Source: Vanilla planifolia
Lineage: Eukaryota > Streptophyta > Magnoliopsida > Asparagales > Orchidaceae
Assembly: GCA_023846275.1 (NCBI GenBank)
Contig: CM043870.1
Span: 4,277,527-4,341,526 of the forward strand
Length of the DNA: 64,000 bases
Direction of reading: 5' to 3'
The notes below the pieces were generated by a model, which saw only the letters and a list, made by a program, of their open reading frames with translations, was not told where the DNA came from and did no database searches. Below, in pieces: positions 21,721-36,700 of this stretch (position 1 is its first letter; each line of letters opens with the position of its first letter). The translations under genes were made by a program, and so were the position numbers.

Positions 21721-24700
21721 ATATATATATAGTACTACCAACAATAAAAATTGATTTGACATAGAACTTCAATTCCTTGTATTAAATGAAAGAGAAAAAA
21801 AAAGATAAGGAATCGAGAGATCATTGGGAACCCAAGTGAATTCAATTAAAATGTAATATAAATAAGTATGATTTATTTCAGAATGGCATAACATTCATGG
21901 TGCATGATTTACATGTTCCAATATAATGAAATACAATGCTAAAAAAGACAAAAGATAAGTATACGACTTATTCCCATGATTTTCATAATACGTGATGAGC
22001 TCCGACTCATGATACTAAGCATGATAGACACTAGTTTTATACCATGTCATGAGATAACGTCAGATATCTCTTTCGTTACCATTAGCATTTAATGTAAGGT
22101 CGATATACAGAGATAATATGTGATTGATATGACTAACCAATTATGATATGCCTATGAGCAGAGGTCTAGAAATGATGTGATGAGATGCCAGAGATAAGAT
22201 AAGATATAATTGGAATATGAGATATGATCATATGAAAAACATCTAAGTCCAATTAAAAAGAAAAAGAAAAATACAAAAGAGAAATAAATATATATATATA
22301 TATACAACATATAAAAAGAAAAATGTAGATTACAAATATTGCTTATTTCTATTGCTTATATATATAATATATTGCTTATTTCTATTTTTAGTTCATTGTA
22401 TTATGAATATTACTGATATGTCATATTAATATTAATTTATCGTATTTGATATTATACTTTTATCATACTTTAATATTTATTTATGTAAAATTCACCTATT
22501 GAGTATTATATGTTCACTCCTTATCTACATTATAGGACATGTCATAGATTCATAGAAAAATGATGCTTAGAATGACATGTGAGATTTGTAAGTTTAATAT
22601 TCTATACATACTGATGATGTTAATATTGTGTCTCTAAATTAGATGAAATAGATAGGCATATAAGATATTTTTGTTATAATGTTGTTAATGAAAATGATTA
22701 GAATATAAAAATAATCAATTATTTTTTCATGACCCTCATCCATAATGATATTTGTGCCCTCAAATTATGTTGTCATGCTCTGATGTTATTGTATTGTTAG
22801 TCAATAATTGTAGTAATTGATAGATAGGGAGTGACATTAGTCCCCAAGAAAAAAAAACCATTGAGTGGGACCTTATATTTTGCTCGATTATTGGTGGTCA
22901 GGAACAAAAGGTGTAGCACATGCATAAAAACAACTAAAAAGTGCTGACTATTAGGACAACCATCCCATGATGCTTGTTGAAAGCTCCATCAACAAGTAAC
23001 TGCCATGCCTTCAATTGCTTTTGGACGAGGTGAAGCTTCAACGATTGTGAACTTGACTACATAATCAACAACCTACTTCTGGACCTTTGATGGTAGCTTG
23101 ACAAGTATTCAATATCAAACTTTCTTAACTCACTAACTTGCTTTTATAGTAGCTTAAAACATTAGGGTAAGGAGGATGATCATCATTCTAATTGAATGGG
23201 CCTGGAAGTACGAGCAACAAGATTGTTGATCATTGCAACAATAGCAAGAGCTAGCTTTTCGAGAACAAGATGGCGAACCTCTCTAGAACATGGTTTTTGT
23301 AATTTATAGGCTTCTAGACAACGTGTTCTTCACAAACAAGGACAACATTGGATAATCAAATGTACTTCAGTAAATAGGAAGGACCTCACTTGGTTAAGGA
23401 GAGCTCAACAATGAGGCAAAGATTAGACTCCTTTAGCGATTAAAAGGTTGTCTCCATCAAACTAACCCTAGTGGCCATATAACAACTTGAAAGGGTGACA
23501 CCTTGCCACTAAGGAAGAGACCAAGTGGGCCAAGGTTTATATACAAATGGTTAACTTCTAGTCCTCCTGAACTAATCTAAGAAAAAGTTAAGTCTAAGAG
23601 AGCCTTAATCTTCTCTAAGGTTGCTTCTATTCCCTTGCCAAGATTAGGTAACCTAAGAACTTCTTGAACGAGTTGTTGAAGGTAGACTTAGCTAGATTGA
23701 GCTTCATCTGATAATTCAGAAACACTAAGAAGATATCAACCAGATCCTATTGATTATGTTCAAAGGATGAACCTATACCAAGACGTCATCTTTATATGCT
23801 TCTAAATTCCTCCCCTTTTAAGCATGGAAGGCCATGTTAGATCCCCCTTTATTACATCGCACCTATATATTTTAAACCAAAAAGCATCATTTTATAATAT
23901 AATGTAGCAAATCATTGACAAAAAAGAGCTTTTTCTTTGTTCATCTCAGTCATATGAATTTATTGGTAGTAAGAGACTCATGATGATATGACAACCAATA
24001 TGTCAACTATTGCATCAATCTTGGCCAAATTGTAAGGTATGTGATTTCTCAGAAACTTGCCTAGAGAAACTTAACCATCTTGTTTAAAATAGTTGTATGA
24101 CACTTCAAATAGACTTTATTGAGGTTGCTGAAGTCAACACACATTCATCATTTTCCATTACTCTTCTTGATCATGATGACATTGGTCAAAAAATTGTAGT
24201 ATGTGACTTTTCGAATGAAGCCCCGCCAAAAGAATCATGGTCATCTTGTCTAGAATGGCTACCTAAGACAATTGCTACTCCTATGCTTGTCGAAAATTTG
24301 AGATAGGAGATAATATAGCATAAAAGAAATTAAGAGATGGCCACCCAAGGATGGCTTGTTGGCATCATAACGCAAAACACAGCAAAGTACATCTAATGCA
24401 TCTCCTGTTCAATCCACCATTAAAGTTAATGAGAAGAGATATGGTCCCTTTTGGGAGGAGGCTCTTTCCCAACAACCTATACAAGTGTCTTCCAATGGGA
24501 ATTAATTGATCAAGCAAGAAGTTCATATATTCAAAACATGATAAAAATAGAAAATTAGAACTTCCTATTTTGACTAGAATTCATCTTACACTTAAGAGTT
24601 TGTGATCATGTCCCTCATGACAAGGGTATCATCACACAAATTTCCTTGCAAAGAAAAATCATCCCCCCAAAGGATACAAGGATGGACCCCCCAGGTTGGC

Positions 24701-27700
24701 CCACAACATCATTCACGGATTCAAAATTAATTGTCAAAGGGTTATATCAATGAGTGGCCATTTCATAACGACTATAGATGATAAAGACGATCAAAATTGA
24801 GGCAACTAACACTTGGACTGTTAAAGTACGAAGAGGTACTTAATTAGGAGGTTGCAATAACGCGATGGGTTGCACGAACACTAAAGCAGGATTTTGAATT
24901 GAATTATTCTTAGTCAACCATTATTGCCGTTTGCATTGAGGCAACATTTTAGCCATCCCATTGAGGGATATTGTTCTATCAAACCCAGCCTTAGTGTGGT
25001 GGTTGTTTATAGCCACACTCTACCTCTAAGCAATGGGTTGGTCATTCAGCAGCCCTGCCCACAAACTCGCATAAGTGGCCAGATTGGACAAGATAGTTGA
25101 TGATTATGCTTATCATTCAACACTCAGCAGTGATATGCCTGATGCCCAAGTGGAAAGAAGGGCTAACTTGGATCCTCCTTTATCATTGTCAACACCTCCA
25201 ACTTTGACTAGGTCAGAATCAACCTTTTTGTTTGTCCAGGAAGATGTTGTCCACATGCCCAGACACTAGCTATAGAAGGAAAGTAGCTTCAACATCGCCC
25301 TGATGCTTGGATGATGCCTTTGGAGATCTCCATCAACTCAATTAGAGATCTTATAGGTGGCCAGGGGAGTTGATGTCAAAGGGGTAGCAAACTCAACCCC
25401 TTGCTCAACACAATGTAGGCCACATAACAGTTACATCATCATACCTACACAATGACTCCTTAATATAATTGTTCAAAGATTAGCCCTCACTTTACATTAC
25501 ATCAAAGTGCTCTTGGTTTTGTTGATGAGTGTGGCTAGTGATGGCAAATTCAGTAAGAAAGTTCCACCAAATCTACTTGAAGAATCATTTTAAGGTCCTA
25601 CTAGCAAATGTCAAAACCATTCTTAAGCAATACCCGCTAGACTAAATGCCCATCAGCAGGTGGAATAGGTCAATGATGCCTTCAAATCTAATGCAATGGT
25701 CATCCAAATCTGAGTAGAGGGTGCTTTCATTTAGATGGGGATCTACTCGCAGGTCATCGGACAAATGAGATGGATGATGTTTCAGACGGTGATTGCAGCC
25801 ATGTTCCTGCAGCTTTCAGTCTAGTGGCTATATGTTGTACTGTCAAGATGCCACAAAGCAGTGCTTAGAAGAGGAACTGCTTCCCCCCCACACCCAACCT
25901 AGGAAGATGTTTCAAGCCCCAGTTGGGTTGGAGGCTGTTGAACGAGGACCACTTGCAACTGGACCATTTGGAGAATGATTAGCACAAACGAAGCCATTGA
26001 AGTTTCAATGATGGCATGCTTAGAGGGCAACACGATGGTGAGTTCCTGGATTGACTAGCCCATGGCCATAGGAGATGGACCATTAACACGAATGGTAGAT
26101 AGACAGTTGATGGGCTGAACAAATCTTGACAAAGAGAGTTTAAGTAATTTGTCACCAGGCAAATCTGCTTAGCTATGCAATCAACAAGATACTCAAACTC
26201 ATCCCTGGTGATAAAGTCCCCTCACCTGGAGGAGCTGCAAATGCAATGCTCCATCGCCATATCGCAATTTACATTTTCAGACATGGATCTAACATTCCTA
26301 TGACGAACCATCAAGTCTAGAGAGCTGAAATCTCCACAAGAGTGCAAAAAGAATGTTAACAACAGAGATTATTCCCCGTACGTGTAGGAACGGTGCCACA
26401 TTGGAGTTGTGAACTGCAAGGGAAATGGGGAAAAACTAAGAAAAATATATAATACAACTTTTGGTAATGTGAAAAAAGCCTCAAAATGGCAAACATTGTA
26501 GACAACAAAAACGGGGCTCCAATGTCCCTTTGATTATAAAAAGGACCTTGTTGTTAAAATAATTTTTTCAATTCAGGTAAAAAAAAGTAAAGTTTCAACG
26601 AACTTCGATGATTGAACTTGTAATTGAAGGAGCAAAAAACCCTAGCAAAAAAAGCGCACACAATGAAATCAGGGGAGCATGCATAAGTATGGAGCCAAAA
26701 GTCATTCTCTATCAGGTAGAGATTGTTTTTTATGGAGACAATGAGGATGACGAGACTTGCCAAGCAGATTGACAAATGGTGAGTTAAGATAAGGCTGAGA
26801 GGCAGTGAATCCAATAAATAGAGGGAACTTTGGCGGATGACTACTGGCCTTAAATAAGCATTTAATATCTCAGATTGTAAGGAGAAGTAGGATGACGGTC
26901 AAGAAATTACAAAAAGATGAACTGAGTGCTTCGACAAAAATGAGATAAGAGACAACCAAAGAGACGACAAGATCATCCCCACTTGAAGGAGACTAACAGG
27001 TCTTCATCTAAGCGACAACAGACCTCTAGCTTAGTTAAAGACCAAATCGAAAGGTCTTTATCCAAAGAAAGCGAAAGGCCCAACGAGCCAAATGGATTAG
27101 CTACCAATGCAAACTTAGGACAAAAAACCTTGTTGAGATGCCTAGGTGAAACAACCAAAGAATAGTGGAAAAAGCATATGAACATCATCTAACAAGGGCT
27201 AAGTTAACAGATATGCTAGAGACAGATAAGGAGGTAGAGACCCGTACGTTTCAAGTAACAAAAAGAGGAAAGTAAAAAGTCATTCTAAAAGAAGTTCTCA
27301 ATAAGGCCCTTATTCTAGTACATGCTGTCTTGAGTTCAAGAAAGAATTAATAATCAGGTTAATATTTACCATTTAGGAATAGGAAATTACAAAATCATTT
27401 CACCTGACATTATTCTAGAAATAGCCAAAACTAGTCACAGTTGACAAACATGCCTAAGTTCATTCCACATAACAAATGTGGAGAATATTTGCAATATTTT
27501 AAAGAATTGCATAATAAGCAAGTTGGATATCACAATATGACAAATGGCAAAAAATAGAAAATGGATCACTTAAGATACAAATAAAAAAAAACAAAATCAT
27601 TAAATACAAATATAAAAAATAATAGATATATGATATTATCATATAAAAAAGAGGTGTAGCTCATTTTGTCAAGCACAAATTTTCTATAAGACACATGCAG

Positions 27701-30700
27701 ATTGAATCTTTACATCTCAATCAAGACTATCTTTTAAATCTTTTTAAATAATTCTAATATAAATATGTCATAGAGCAAGATTTTTCTTTTGAATTACCTA
27801 TGATTCAAAAATGTGCCAAAAAACGAAGAATTGTGCCAATTCTAATCCAAAACTAGAAAAGAATTTCATTCACAACATCAAAGGAATTTGATTTTTCATT
27901 ATCTGAACTTTAGTAAAAGAATGATCTAGAAGTGTTTGAACTATATCAAGAAAATATTTATGCATTTATTTTCGTCAAACTAATAAACCACATGAGTATC
28001 AAATACAAATAGAACAAGTATTAATGAAATGTAAACTTTAGAGAAATACTAATGCTTCTTGCCTAAGAAAACATTTTTATCGTGACAATAGTAAAGAACA
28101 TCACTCAAATTGTCATGGGTTCAAGTTGTGCAAACAAGATTTAACAACATATAGAATAAACTTGCATAAAGTAAGTCCATTGGGTCTAGGGATTGTAGAC
28201 ATGCTACCCTTTCAGTATAGAACACCACAAGAAATTGCAAACCATAGAAGTTGGGAAAGGAATTTATTCCCATTATTGCATTGAGAATTTGAACCATGAA
28301 AGCCCATTGTCGTCAATAAGACTAAGTAGCATGTCATAAATATGCAATCATCTAAGATCATACTCCACTTTTCCTCCAAAGGCAATGTCAGAAACTATTT
28401 GGTACCCTTTCGTTGTTCTATATTAAATCGTGCAACAAATGTTATGGCACTACAAACTCTTAGGTACGACACATGTCATCTTAAAATTATTTAACAGGCA
28501 GTGTTTGCTACAATGGGGTTAGGCACTGTCATGAGCATTTTAAGCAGCCTACGTAGGATTTTACAAAGAGGGCATTTTGACAAGTTTAATCAGCTTAAAA
28601 AAGAAAGCTTAATGTTACATGCATCTATGCATCTGTGACACACCATGTTATCAAAAGGAAAGATACCTTCATCAAGACCACTTGCATCTTTATGTTTCTT
28701 TATCTCTGCCTCTATCTGCTCCCTTGTCAAGTTCTCATCATCCTACAAAGGATTCCCCAAATTATATAATCGTACAGGAAAGAAAAATTTGTTTATTTTT
28801 GAATTCAGGAAGAATTTGGCATGAAAAAGATTATATTCCCGACGTGAGTGCCTGCCAGCTTTAGTTGGTAAAGGCTTCAAAAGTTACGACCAAGGTCTAT
28901 TCTCACAGACATGCTATTTGGGTTCTACCCCACTTAATTCAAAACATATGACTAAATCCCAAGGTGAAAAAGTATGGTGATCCTTGAACTGAAATAAGTT
29001 TCTACCTTTGGAGAAGCTAAAAAAAATAACCTAGAAATTTTGGACAGTCAAACAAACTACAATGATGATACTACTACATTTATAGCATGTTATAGGTGCA
29101 ATATATTACCTGATTGTCCAAAATGTTTGCAGGTGAACTAAGAAAAGATATGCATAAATTAACAAGGTCGAGACTTGTAACAATAAAACAGACAAGGAAT
29201 TTATCAAGTAGCATTGCATTAACAGATATCAAACGAGAACATGTCCTCTAAAACTCACAGCCATTTCTGTATCGGCCTCTGTTTCTTCATCAAAACTTTC
29301 CCTGTTGTGTTCATTCTCATTGTCCGATTGATCAGATCCTTCTTGCAAAGAAATATCTTTCTGCCCATCCAACACCATCCTATCATCTTCCTCCACACTA
29401 CCATCAGAAAGTTCATCGTCATCTTCAACAATCCAAGCAGCCTGTATGTAACCTTGTCAAAAAAAGGTTCATCCCAATAAAAACAACTAAGCAAATACAA
29501 GTGTAACCTGATAGTTTGAGGTTCCCTGAGGAAGCTTCTTTCTTTTTGCCCTCCTAGTTTTATTGTCTGCATCAGCTTTAGCCATCTCTGCTTCGGTTGG
29601 CCAAGTCTGGATTTTTTTAAACAATAGGAAATTTACGAAAATGAAAAAATGGAGAACAACAATCAATTCTAAAAATCATAACAATGGCTTCAAAAAAGAT
29701 AGTAGGATAAAGAAAAGACTCCAAGAGACACGCTGAAGTGTAAATTCCTAGTAAAGGACATTCGTGACCCATTGCTCAGAAGAATGAAACAAGAGTCCGC
29801 AAGCTCACCTGTTCCCCAGTAAGGGGGTCCGGTATATTCTCAACAACCAGAGGTGTCTGCTTTGCGGTGTCTGGTTTTAACGTGCGAACAATCTGAAGAT
29901 TACAATATAAGAAAATAAGTTATGAATGATAATCAAATTGCTTTCAAGACAAAAATTAATTATGGAATATTGTACCTGTATAGCATTCAAATTATCAGTG
30001 TCCATCAAGTCAGAATCTTTTCTCTCATTCAAAGGTACAGGGTCCTGGAGAACATCAATCTTATCTAACTGAAAATCCCCAGCACCTGAGACGTGTACCT
30101 GCAGGAAAAAGTGGATATGTCACAACACTGTCTAGTTAAATCAACACCAGGATGGATATTCAGGATAAGCATCTCACCAGCTGGTGCACTAAAAGATTAT
30201 GAGCGCGCACATAGCCAGATAGAAGTAAAGTACATTTGCCAGGGTTTTCACTGTGATGCTCCACACCAACCTAACAAATTAAAATCATTAAAGAACTCCA
30301 AGCAATGCAAAATCTAGGCAATCCATATGACAATGAAAAGTACAAAAATCGACAGCATATAAGACTCATATGGCTTATGCTAAACTACTATTAAAAAGCC
30401 ATACAAAACAAGCTTCAACCATTGGTACACTCTCTTTATAGTACCCATATTTAGACGCTTTAGTGTGTTCTTTTAATACATTATATGTTATTCAATTTCT
30501 TTGAACATGACTTACAAAATAATATTGCAATTTATTTTTTAATCTAAAATGGCCACTCAAACATAAAAATAATGCAGCATACTAGCAACAATATCATAAA
30601 AATTGCCAGAATGGACGGAATACAAGGAAAATGCACATTCTACCGCCCGGTATCAAATAGCCCTATTTAATTGTCTCCATAGATTGTTTCATTATGGCCA

Positions 30701-33700
30701 ATGTAAAAAAAAACAAAAAGAAACAAACAGTAACCGGCTGCAGACTATATATCTAATGCTAGGACTGATGAGTTTGAAGAGGTATGCGTTCCCAACTTAA
30801 TAACTAAAACTGCAGCAGTTACAAACCTCTGCCATGCTTCTCCCAGTCCATCTAATGGGCAATGAATTTGCATTTTCAAAGATGTATTTAGTTGTCGCAA
30901 TGTCATCAAAAACTTGAACTTGCAAATAATTTGAAAGCTTGGGTGTCATACATAAGAGAATGTGAATGCCACATTTTATACAAAAACCACAGGAATACAA
31001 GAAGTGATGCAGCAAACTCATTTATTCAGCATTTTTAAATTCATAGACATCATATGGTTGACGGAATTGTTAATTAAAAGCAAAAAACCAAAATTTATGT
31101 GCAGCCACAGGTTCAAAACACTACAATGCTATAAACAACAATTGGGCCATACAGAATCACTAGAAACTTAATTCACCCCATTCAAAAGGATAACATTTAT
31201 CTAAACGCCACAAATCTGGTTAGCATGAGAAGATGGACAAATTGTAAGATAATTGACAAGGACATCCCAAGCAAGAGAATGCAAAATTTAAGCCAATAAT
31301 AAGTTGGATTAGTCGAGTTTCATATCAATTACATTGTAAAAGTGCCTTAAGATTAGAATGCTTGCAAAAGTTCATAAATGTTTGATAGATAAGCTTCGAA
31401 TTAATTACAGCATAAGATTCCCTAAAGGTTTGAAAGCTCGCGAACTTCATACATATAAGAAGCAATAGTCAAAGGAATAAGATCGTCATACATATAAGCA
31501 ATAGTCAAAGGAATAAGATTGTCCAAACAGCTGTACAGCACCAAATAATACATTAAATCCATTCATGCAGGTGAAGTGTTCGATTGACAACACAAGACCA
31601 AATCCAATGCTAACTCGTTTGGTTCATTGAAGTTTTTGGAGAACTGAAATTACCTCCTGGGACATAATGAATGGTCTATGACTTCTCCAATGAGGAATAG
31701 AAAGGTGTTGCCCCTTGAAAAGCCACATGAACTGCAGACCAAAAGCACATGAAATATCTTAAGTGAGATACTAATGAGAAAATAAAAAACATGAACAAGC
31801 TGCCAAGTAGCACTTCCAATTTTTTTCTAATTCAGAAAGAAACTACAGCTGTTGGTACTACCTTGTGCAAGTCATCCTTTGTGTCTGCTGGGTAAAATCT
31901 ACAATCCTTAGGCAATTCAGATGCAAGAACTGAAGTAGCAATTTTCTTCACATTCTGCTTTTCCCTCGTGCCAGATGGAAGATCCTACAGTAATAAATGA
32001 AGAATATCAAATCACCTATTGCCTCAAGATGTAAGTTTGAGTAAGATTTACTGTAATCAACCCGAATAAGGACGCTGGTACTGGGTAAACCAATGGCTCT
32101 CAAAACAGAAAGGCACTGAATTCCAAACTTATCAATAAGGTTGCCTGCATTGCGATCATCATCTAAGGAATTTGCTGATACCACAAAAGCAATTAAATCC
32201 GCAACCTAAGCAGATTATAGTTGAATTAGTTCTCAAAACAACAGCCTTAGTGAAAGTAAACAGAACAAAAACAGCATTTCACACTACATTACATACCTTG
32301 GCCATTTCCATGCAAGAAACCAAATCACCATATGGAGCCATCAGCACCTGCACGTATGTGAAAAAGATTAGTGCAATCATGAGATTAAATGCAATAATAC
32401 AGGATGCTAAGAACATTCATATGCCAATAATTCTATAAAAGAACAAAAACAAGGCGAGACAATGACCCACAAGTAAATCATCACCAGCCAAGACAATCCT
32501 CATTCTTATGATGAACAAAAATAAGATAACAACTGCTTATATAGATATGGAAGCAACCCACTGTTCTCCTTGGGTTCAACCTAACGGCCCCTCCCCTTAA
32601 TCTCCTTCCCCATCCCATCTTCTCCCCTTAATCTCCTTCCCCATCCCATCTTTCCCATCCTTCCTAGCAACCACATCATTCCCTCTCTTCTAGATGGCTC
32701 ATGCCAATATCAATCAAGAGCCTTCCTACCTCACCTAGCCACCTCATCTCACCGATGTGCCTTCCTTGGCCTCTTCCTTCCCAAAAGCTTGTTCAGCTGT
32801 TACCCAGTAGCCTTTTTACTTCCTATCATAGCATGGTACTACCCGCTGCCATCACCCCTTTCTAAAACTAATTGCCACTACTGTTACTGACCGAGTAGCA
32901 AACCCTCTTCATCTAATTCCAGCCTAGATAAGAGATATTACTCACCTTCCAAATCCCCTCCCTGTCTGCCTTCTTGAAGCCCCACCCTCTCGGCCTTCGT
33001 CTATGTTAGCAAAATTTAGACACCAATAGGTTTTCTTGACCACACATCGATTGCTCAATCTCTCGACCTCCTTATATTATTTCTCCTGTTTGTTTTACTA
33101 TCACCCATCTTGACATTGGATGGTGTGGTTTGTGCTGATTCGATTGTCCAGGGTAGTATTGGTTTGGCTGGAGCCACTTTTCAATACTCATTCTTCCTGC
33201 TCCAAGGCCTAGGCCATTATGCCTCCCTTATCTCTCACAAAGCTCCAATTCTACCCCAGTTGCTTTTGTCAATTTCTCCTGTTAGCTTTAAGAACTCTCA
33301 TGACTAGATCCCTCCCCCACCACACCTCCCATCCCATGCAGCAAATTTTCTACACTACTAATTCATGGTGCAAACACATGTTCTACCCTCCTCCTTGGAC
33401 AAAATTGCAATATTTCCCACTCCATAGCACTAAACTCTAGACCTTTGTTTTTTGCTCTTGACATTGCTCGTCTACTAGACGTCCCATTGGTTAGAAAGCA
33501 TGGCAAAGAAATCCAAACCAACAAATTTTATTTATATCATTTTATATTGCTTTTCATTTTTAGATTTTTTGAAAGCTTACCTATTTCGCCCAACATTCTA
33601 GATATTAAAAACTCCCACTAGAATGTTCAACTTTCAAATAAAATCTTTTTATCCTATTTTTATAAGAAAGATATTGGACTATCCTTGCCTCCTTAAAAAA

Positions 33701-36700
33701 ACACTTCTTACAAACAACAAGGTCTAATAAAATAGCTTTCAAAAAAAAGATTATTTCATCAAATGGGATTTTTTTTTTGGTACCACCACATAATTTTAGC
33801 TTTTGGTACCACCATACCCATATAGCTTCAATAGCATTAGAAAGCATAAAGTGCAAAAAAAAAAGAAAAAAAAATTTAAAGAGTATAATTAGGATCCATT
33901 AGAGTTTTTTGGAAGACTATGAATGACTGGACATTGTTAGAATAAACTTTGTCAAGAAACTAACTTCCAAAAAAAACACTAATAAAAACTAGACCCACCA
34001 TAACTGAAAATGAAGTTCCAAAGAAAAATAATTTCATAATGTTCAAACAAAATTCTGAGTAGATAAAAAGACATACCAATCAATGAATGCCTTTATAACA
34101 GTTAAATATGCTGAAAAGTATATTCCATTAAAAAGTATCTAGGAGGACTTAAGATGAATAAAGGAGAGAAAAACTGATCCTTTTTATAAGGATTGTGATA
34201 CAAATATTTTATAAATAGTACGTACCAGCACATTTCAACAAATTTACCAAAAAAAAGAGATCCTACCTTAGATATATCAAATGCTACTACTACTACCTCT
34301 ATCAATAGGTTGCCTCTATCTCATTCAGCATTAATCACTCAATAATATTGACCTTCCTTCATATGTCCAATACTCATTTAGCAATAGTCAAACAAAAACA
34401 AAGGTATATAAATATAGATAAATATGATATATAGATTGAATGTTAACATAGTAGAATTTTTCATCATCATATCTTAACTTTCCATGCAAACCATTATTCC
34501 TTTACCACTTTTCAACCAAGCTTTGCACTATGCATTTGCCACAAACCAAATGGTAGATTACATGATAAACATAGACCTTAGAGCAGCTCCTACACACTTT
34601 AAAGCAGTCCCTATCCAACTTCCCAATATACCTAAGGCAAAATTGCATGCAATAAAGTTGCAGCACTTGGAACTGAAAAAAATAGGGGCAAAAGACATAT
34701 TTTGTACCTGAAGTAGTTATTTTATTGTTTCATTTATCCATGCTCTTAACTGCTATTCACAGAGCAGCTTATGATATTAAGATATCATTTAAGACAGTAA
34801 TGTCACTAGGAAATAGCATGAGGGAAGCATATGCCAAACCCAATAACCAATTCATTCCATTTTCTTTTTGCAATGCGTTAGTACCATTATTCTTGACTTG
34901 GTATGCACATGTAGAACAGAACCATTATTTTCAGCTCCTAAATTTAACAATGTAAGCTTATTCACAACAACTATCACCTTCATAATGACAAGTTGAAGGA
35001 ATTGGCTGATATCAACATTCATAAGATATATATATATATATATATTCACAAAACAAGATGCTGGGTGAGAAGATTAACGATAGGATTCAAACTTAGATAT
35101 TCAAGTAAAAATCAAGATAAAAATGAAATTGGTAAACTAGTGGATTAAAACTTGATGATATGATAGGGTTGACGACGAAATCACATATTTAAATATTTGT
35201 TATAATAAGACAAACAAACAATGTTTTTAGTGTCTAAGCCCTTCAAATAAGATCTCATAATAATATTATAAGAAAAGTTTTGGAATGATTAGGAAGATTT
35301 AATATTAGGTTTTCCTTCTTGTCAAAAAACATTTATTGAAAGAGATTTAAATAGGCATGTCAATTTTTAGATAAACCTTGTTAATAAGGCTATATAATGC
35401 CACATGATAACTATTTTAGAATTTGCTTTAATGTATGATCTTAGCATTATCAATACTTTCTTAAAGAGAAAAAAAGAGTACTTCATTACTTATAAGAGTG
35501 GAGCTTTTAGAACACAAATTGATTATTTCTTTATTAAAAAAAGATTTATCTAAATTGTAAAAATGGTAAAGTCATACAAAGAAAATGTTTTATTACTCAA
35601 CATCAAGTAATGGTTTAAGATGTTCAACCAGAAAATTGAAAAAGGAAGAACAATTCCAAATAATATCCTAGGATTATGTAATAGAAACTTAAGGATGAAA
35701 TCATGTTCTTGGGATACAGCTAAGGGAGCAAATCTTATGTGAAATAGTGTTGTTGGTTGTACTTTTAATAATGCAATTGGAGAATCTAAAAAGAATGCCT
35801 CAAATTGAAAATAAAAAAACTTGCCAATCAAAACAAGAAGTATAATAAAAGGTTAAAGAGAAGAAATTCTATTATAAAAAATGATTCAATTATAAAAGCA
35901 TGTGTAATTGAGAGACATTAACAACATAAGAATGTTATTACTAGTACAAAAAAAATAGATAACCAGAAATACAAAGGTTGTCTTATGCAAAACCCTAATT
36001 ATTGCATCTCTTCTCTCCCATTTCATGCATCGGAATGCAGCATTATTCTAGGGATAAAGGTGCTTTATTTTGTGGAGAAGGTTATGATAGAAAAAGTTAT
36101 TCATTAAAATTTTAATTATTCTAAAGGAAGAATATGATGAAGTACCCAAAATCATTTTAAAAATCTTAGTTAGGAAACATGCTATCATTGCATATACTAA
36201 AGTCAATAAAGATATGTGTAATAAAATAATAAATGGCATGTGTACGCACTCAAAGAAAATTGAATAAAATGTTAACTCAACTTTAAGTCTTTTATCTTTT
36301 TGAGCTAGTTTAAGTGCTCTTAGAAATCAAAAGATAAATTGTCATGTTATATGCAATGTGCTGATTATATTGTACTTGATAAAACAAGACAAACAAGTAA
36401 AACTAAACTAGACCTATGGAGAACAACTTTGGAATTCAAGGAAGTTCATCTTAGTAGATCTAAAATAAAGTATAAATAATACAAATTTAGTCAGAATAAG
36501 AGTGTAATTGATATTGCAATTACTAATATGATCATAAAATAATAAATAATGTGATTCATTGTCTTGGATTTATACTCAAAAATCATGATGAAATTAATTT
36601 GAATGTTAATAACAGATCCAAGCATACTAGAATAAAAATAATATTACTTCTTGTGTAATGTGCTATGAAAACATCTTAATATTAAAGAAACATTTAATGA

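Larger units (their letters stand above)
20540..22850. mobile_element. Unidentified 2.3-kb block splitting the gypsy element
   Basis: Gypsy similarity ends in RNase H near 22,860 and resumes in integrase near 20,535, while the block between is unrelated. It holds the ATATGT microsatellite, a short protein-like segment at 20801-20929 and AT-rich sequence. It may be an inserted element with accompanying loss of about 1 kb of pol. No terminal repeats or target duplication were found by eye. Confidence 0.4.
19640..27000 (-). mobile_element. Decayed Ty3/gypsy retrotransposon (Tat-like) in TSR1 intron 14
   Basis: Minus-strand remnants occur in the canonical gypsy order: primer-site-like sequence (about 26,385), gag (25.4-25.7 kb), RT (23.7-24.2 kb), RNase H (22.87-23.45 kb) and integrase (19.8-20.5 kb). 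Many stops and frame shifts interrupt all domains. The integrase is separated from RNase H by a 2.3-kb block of other sequence. It lies in the same orientation as TSR1 and explains most of the intron's 9.5 kb. LTR boundaries could not be set by eye. The lineage is inferred from RT and integrase wording and is tentative. Confidence 0.72.

Noticed and set aside
21421..21772. Open frames on both strands reading Tyr-Ile-Tyr-Ile repeats
   Set aside because: They are translations of the AT/ATATGT microsatellite, not genes.
30797..31021. Minus-strand open frame in TSR1 intron 8 as an extra exon or separate gene
   Set aside because: Exons 8 and 9 join in phase without it and the peptide matches nothing in the TSR1 family. 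It has no promoter or known homologue.
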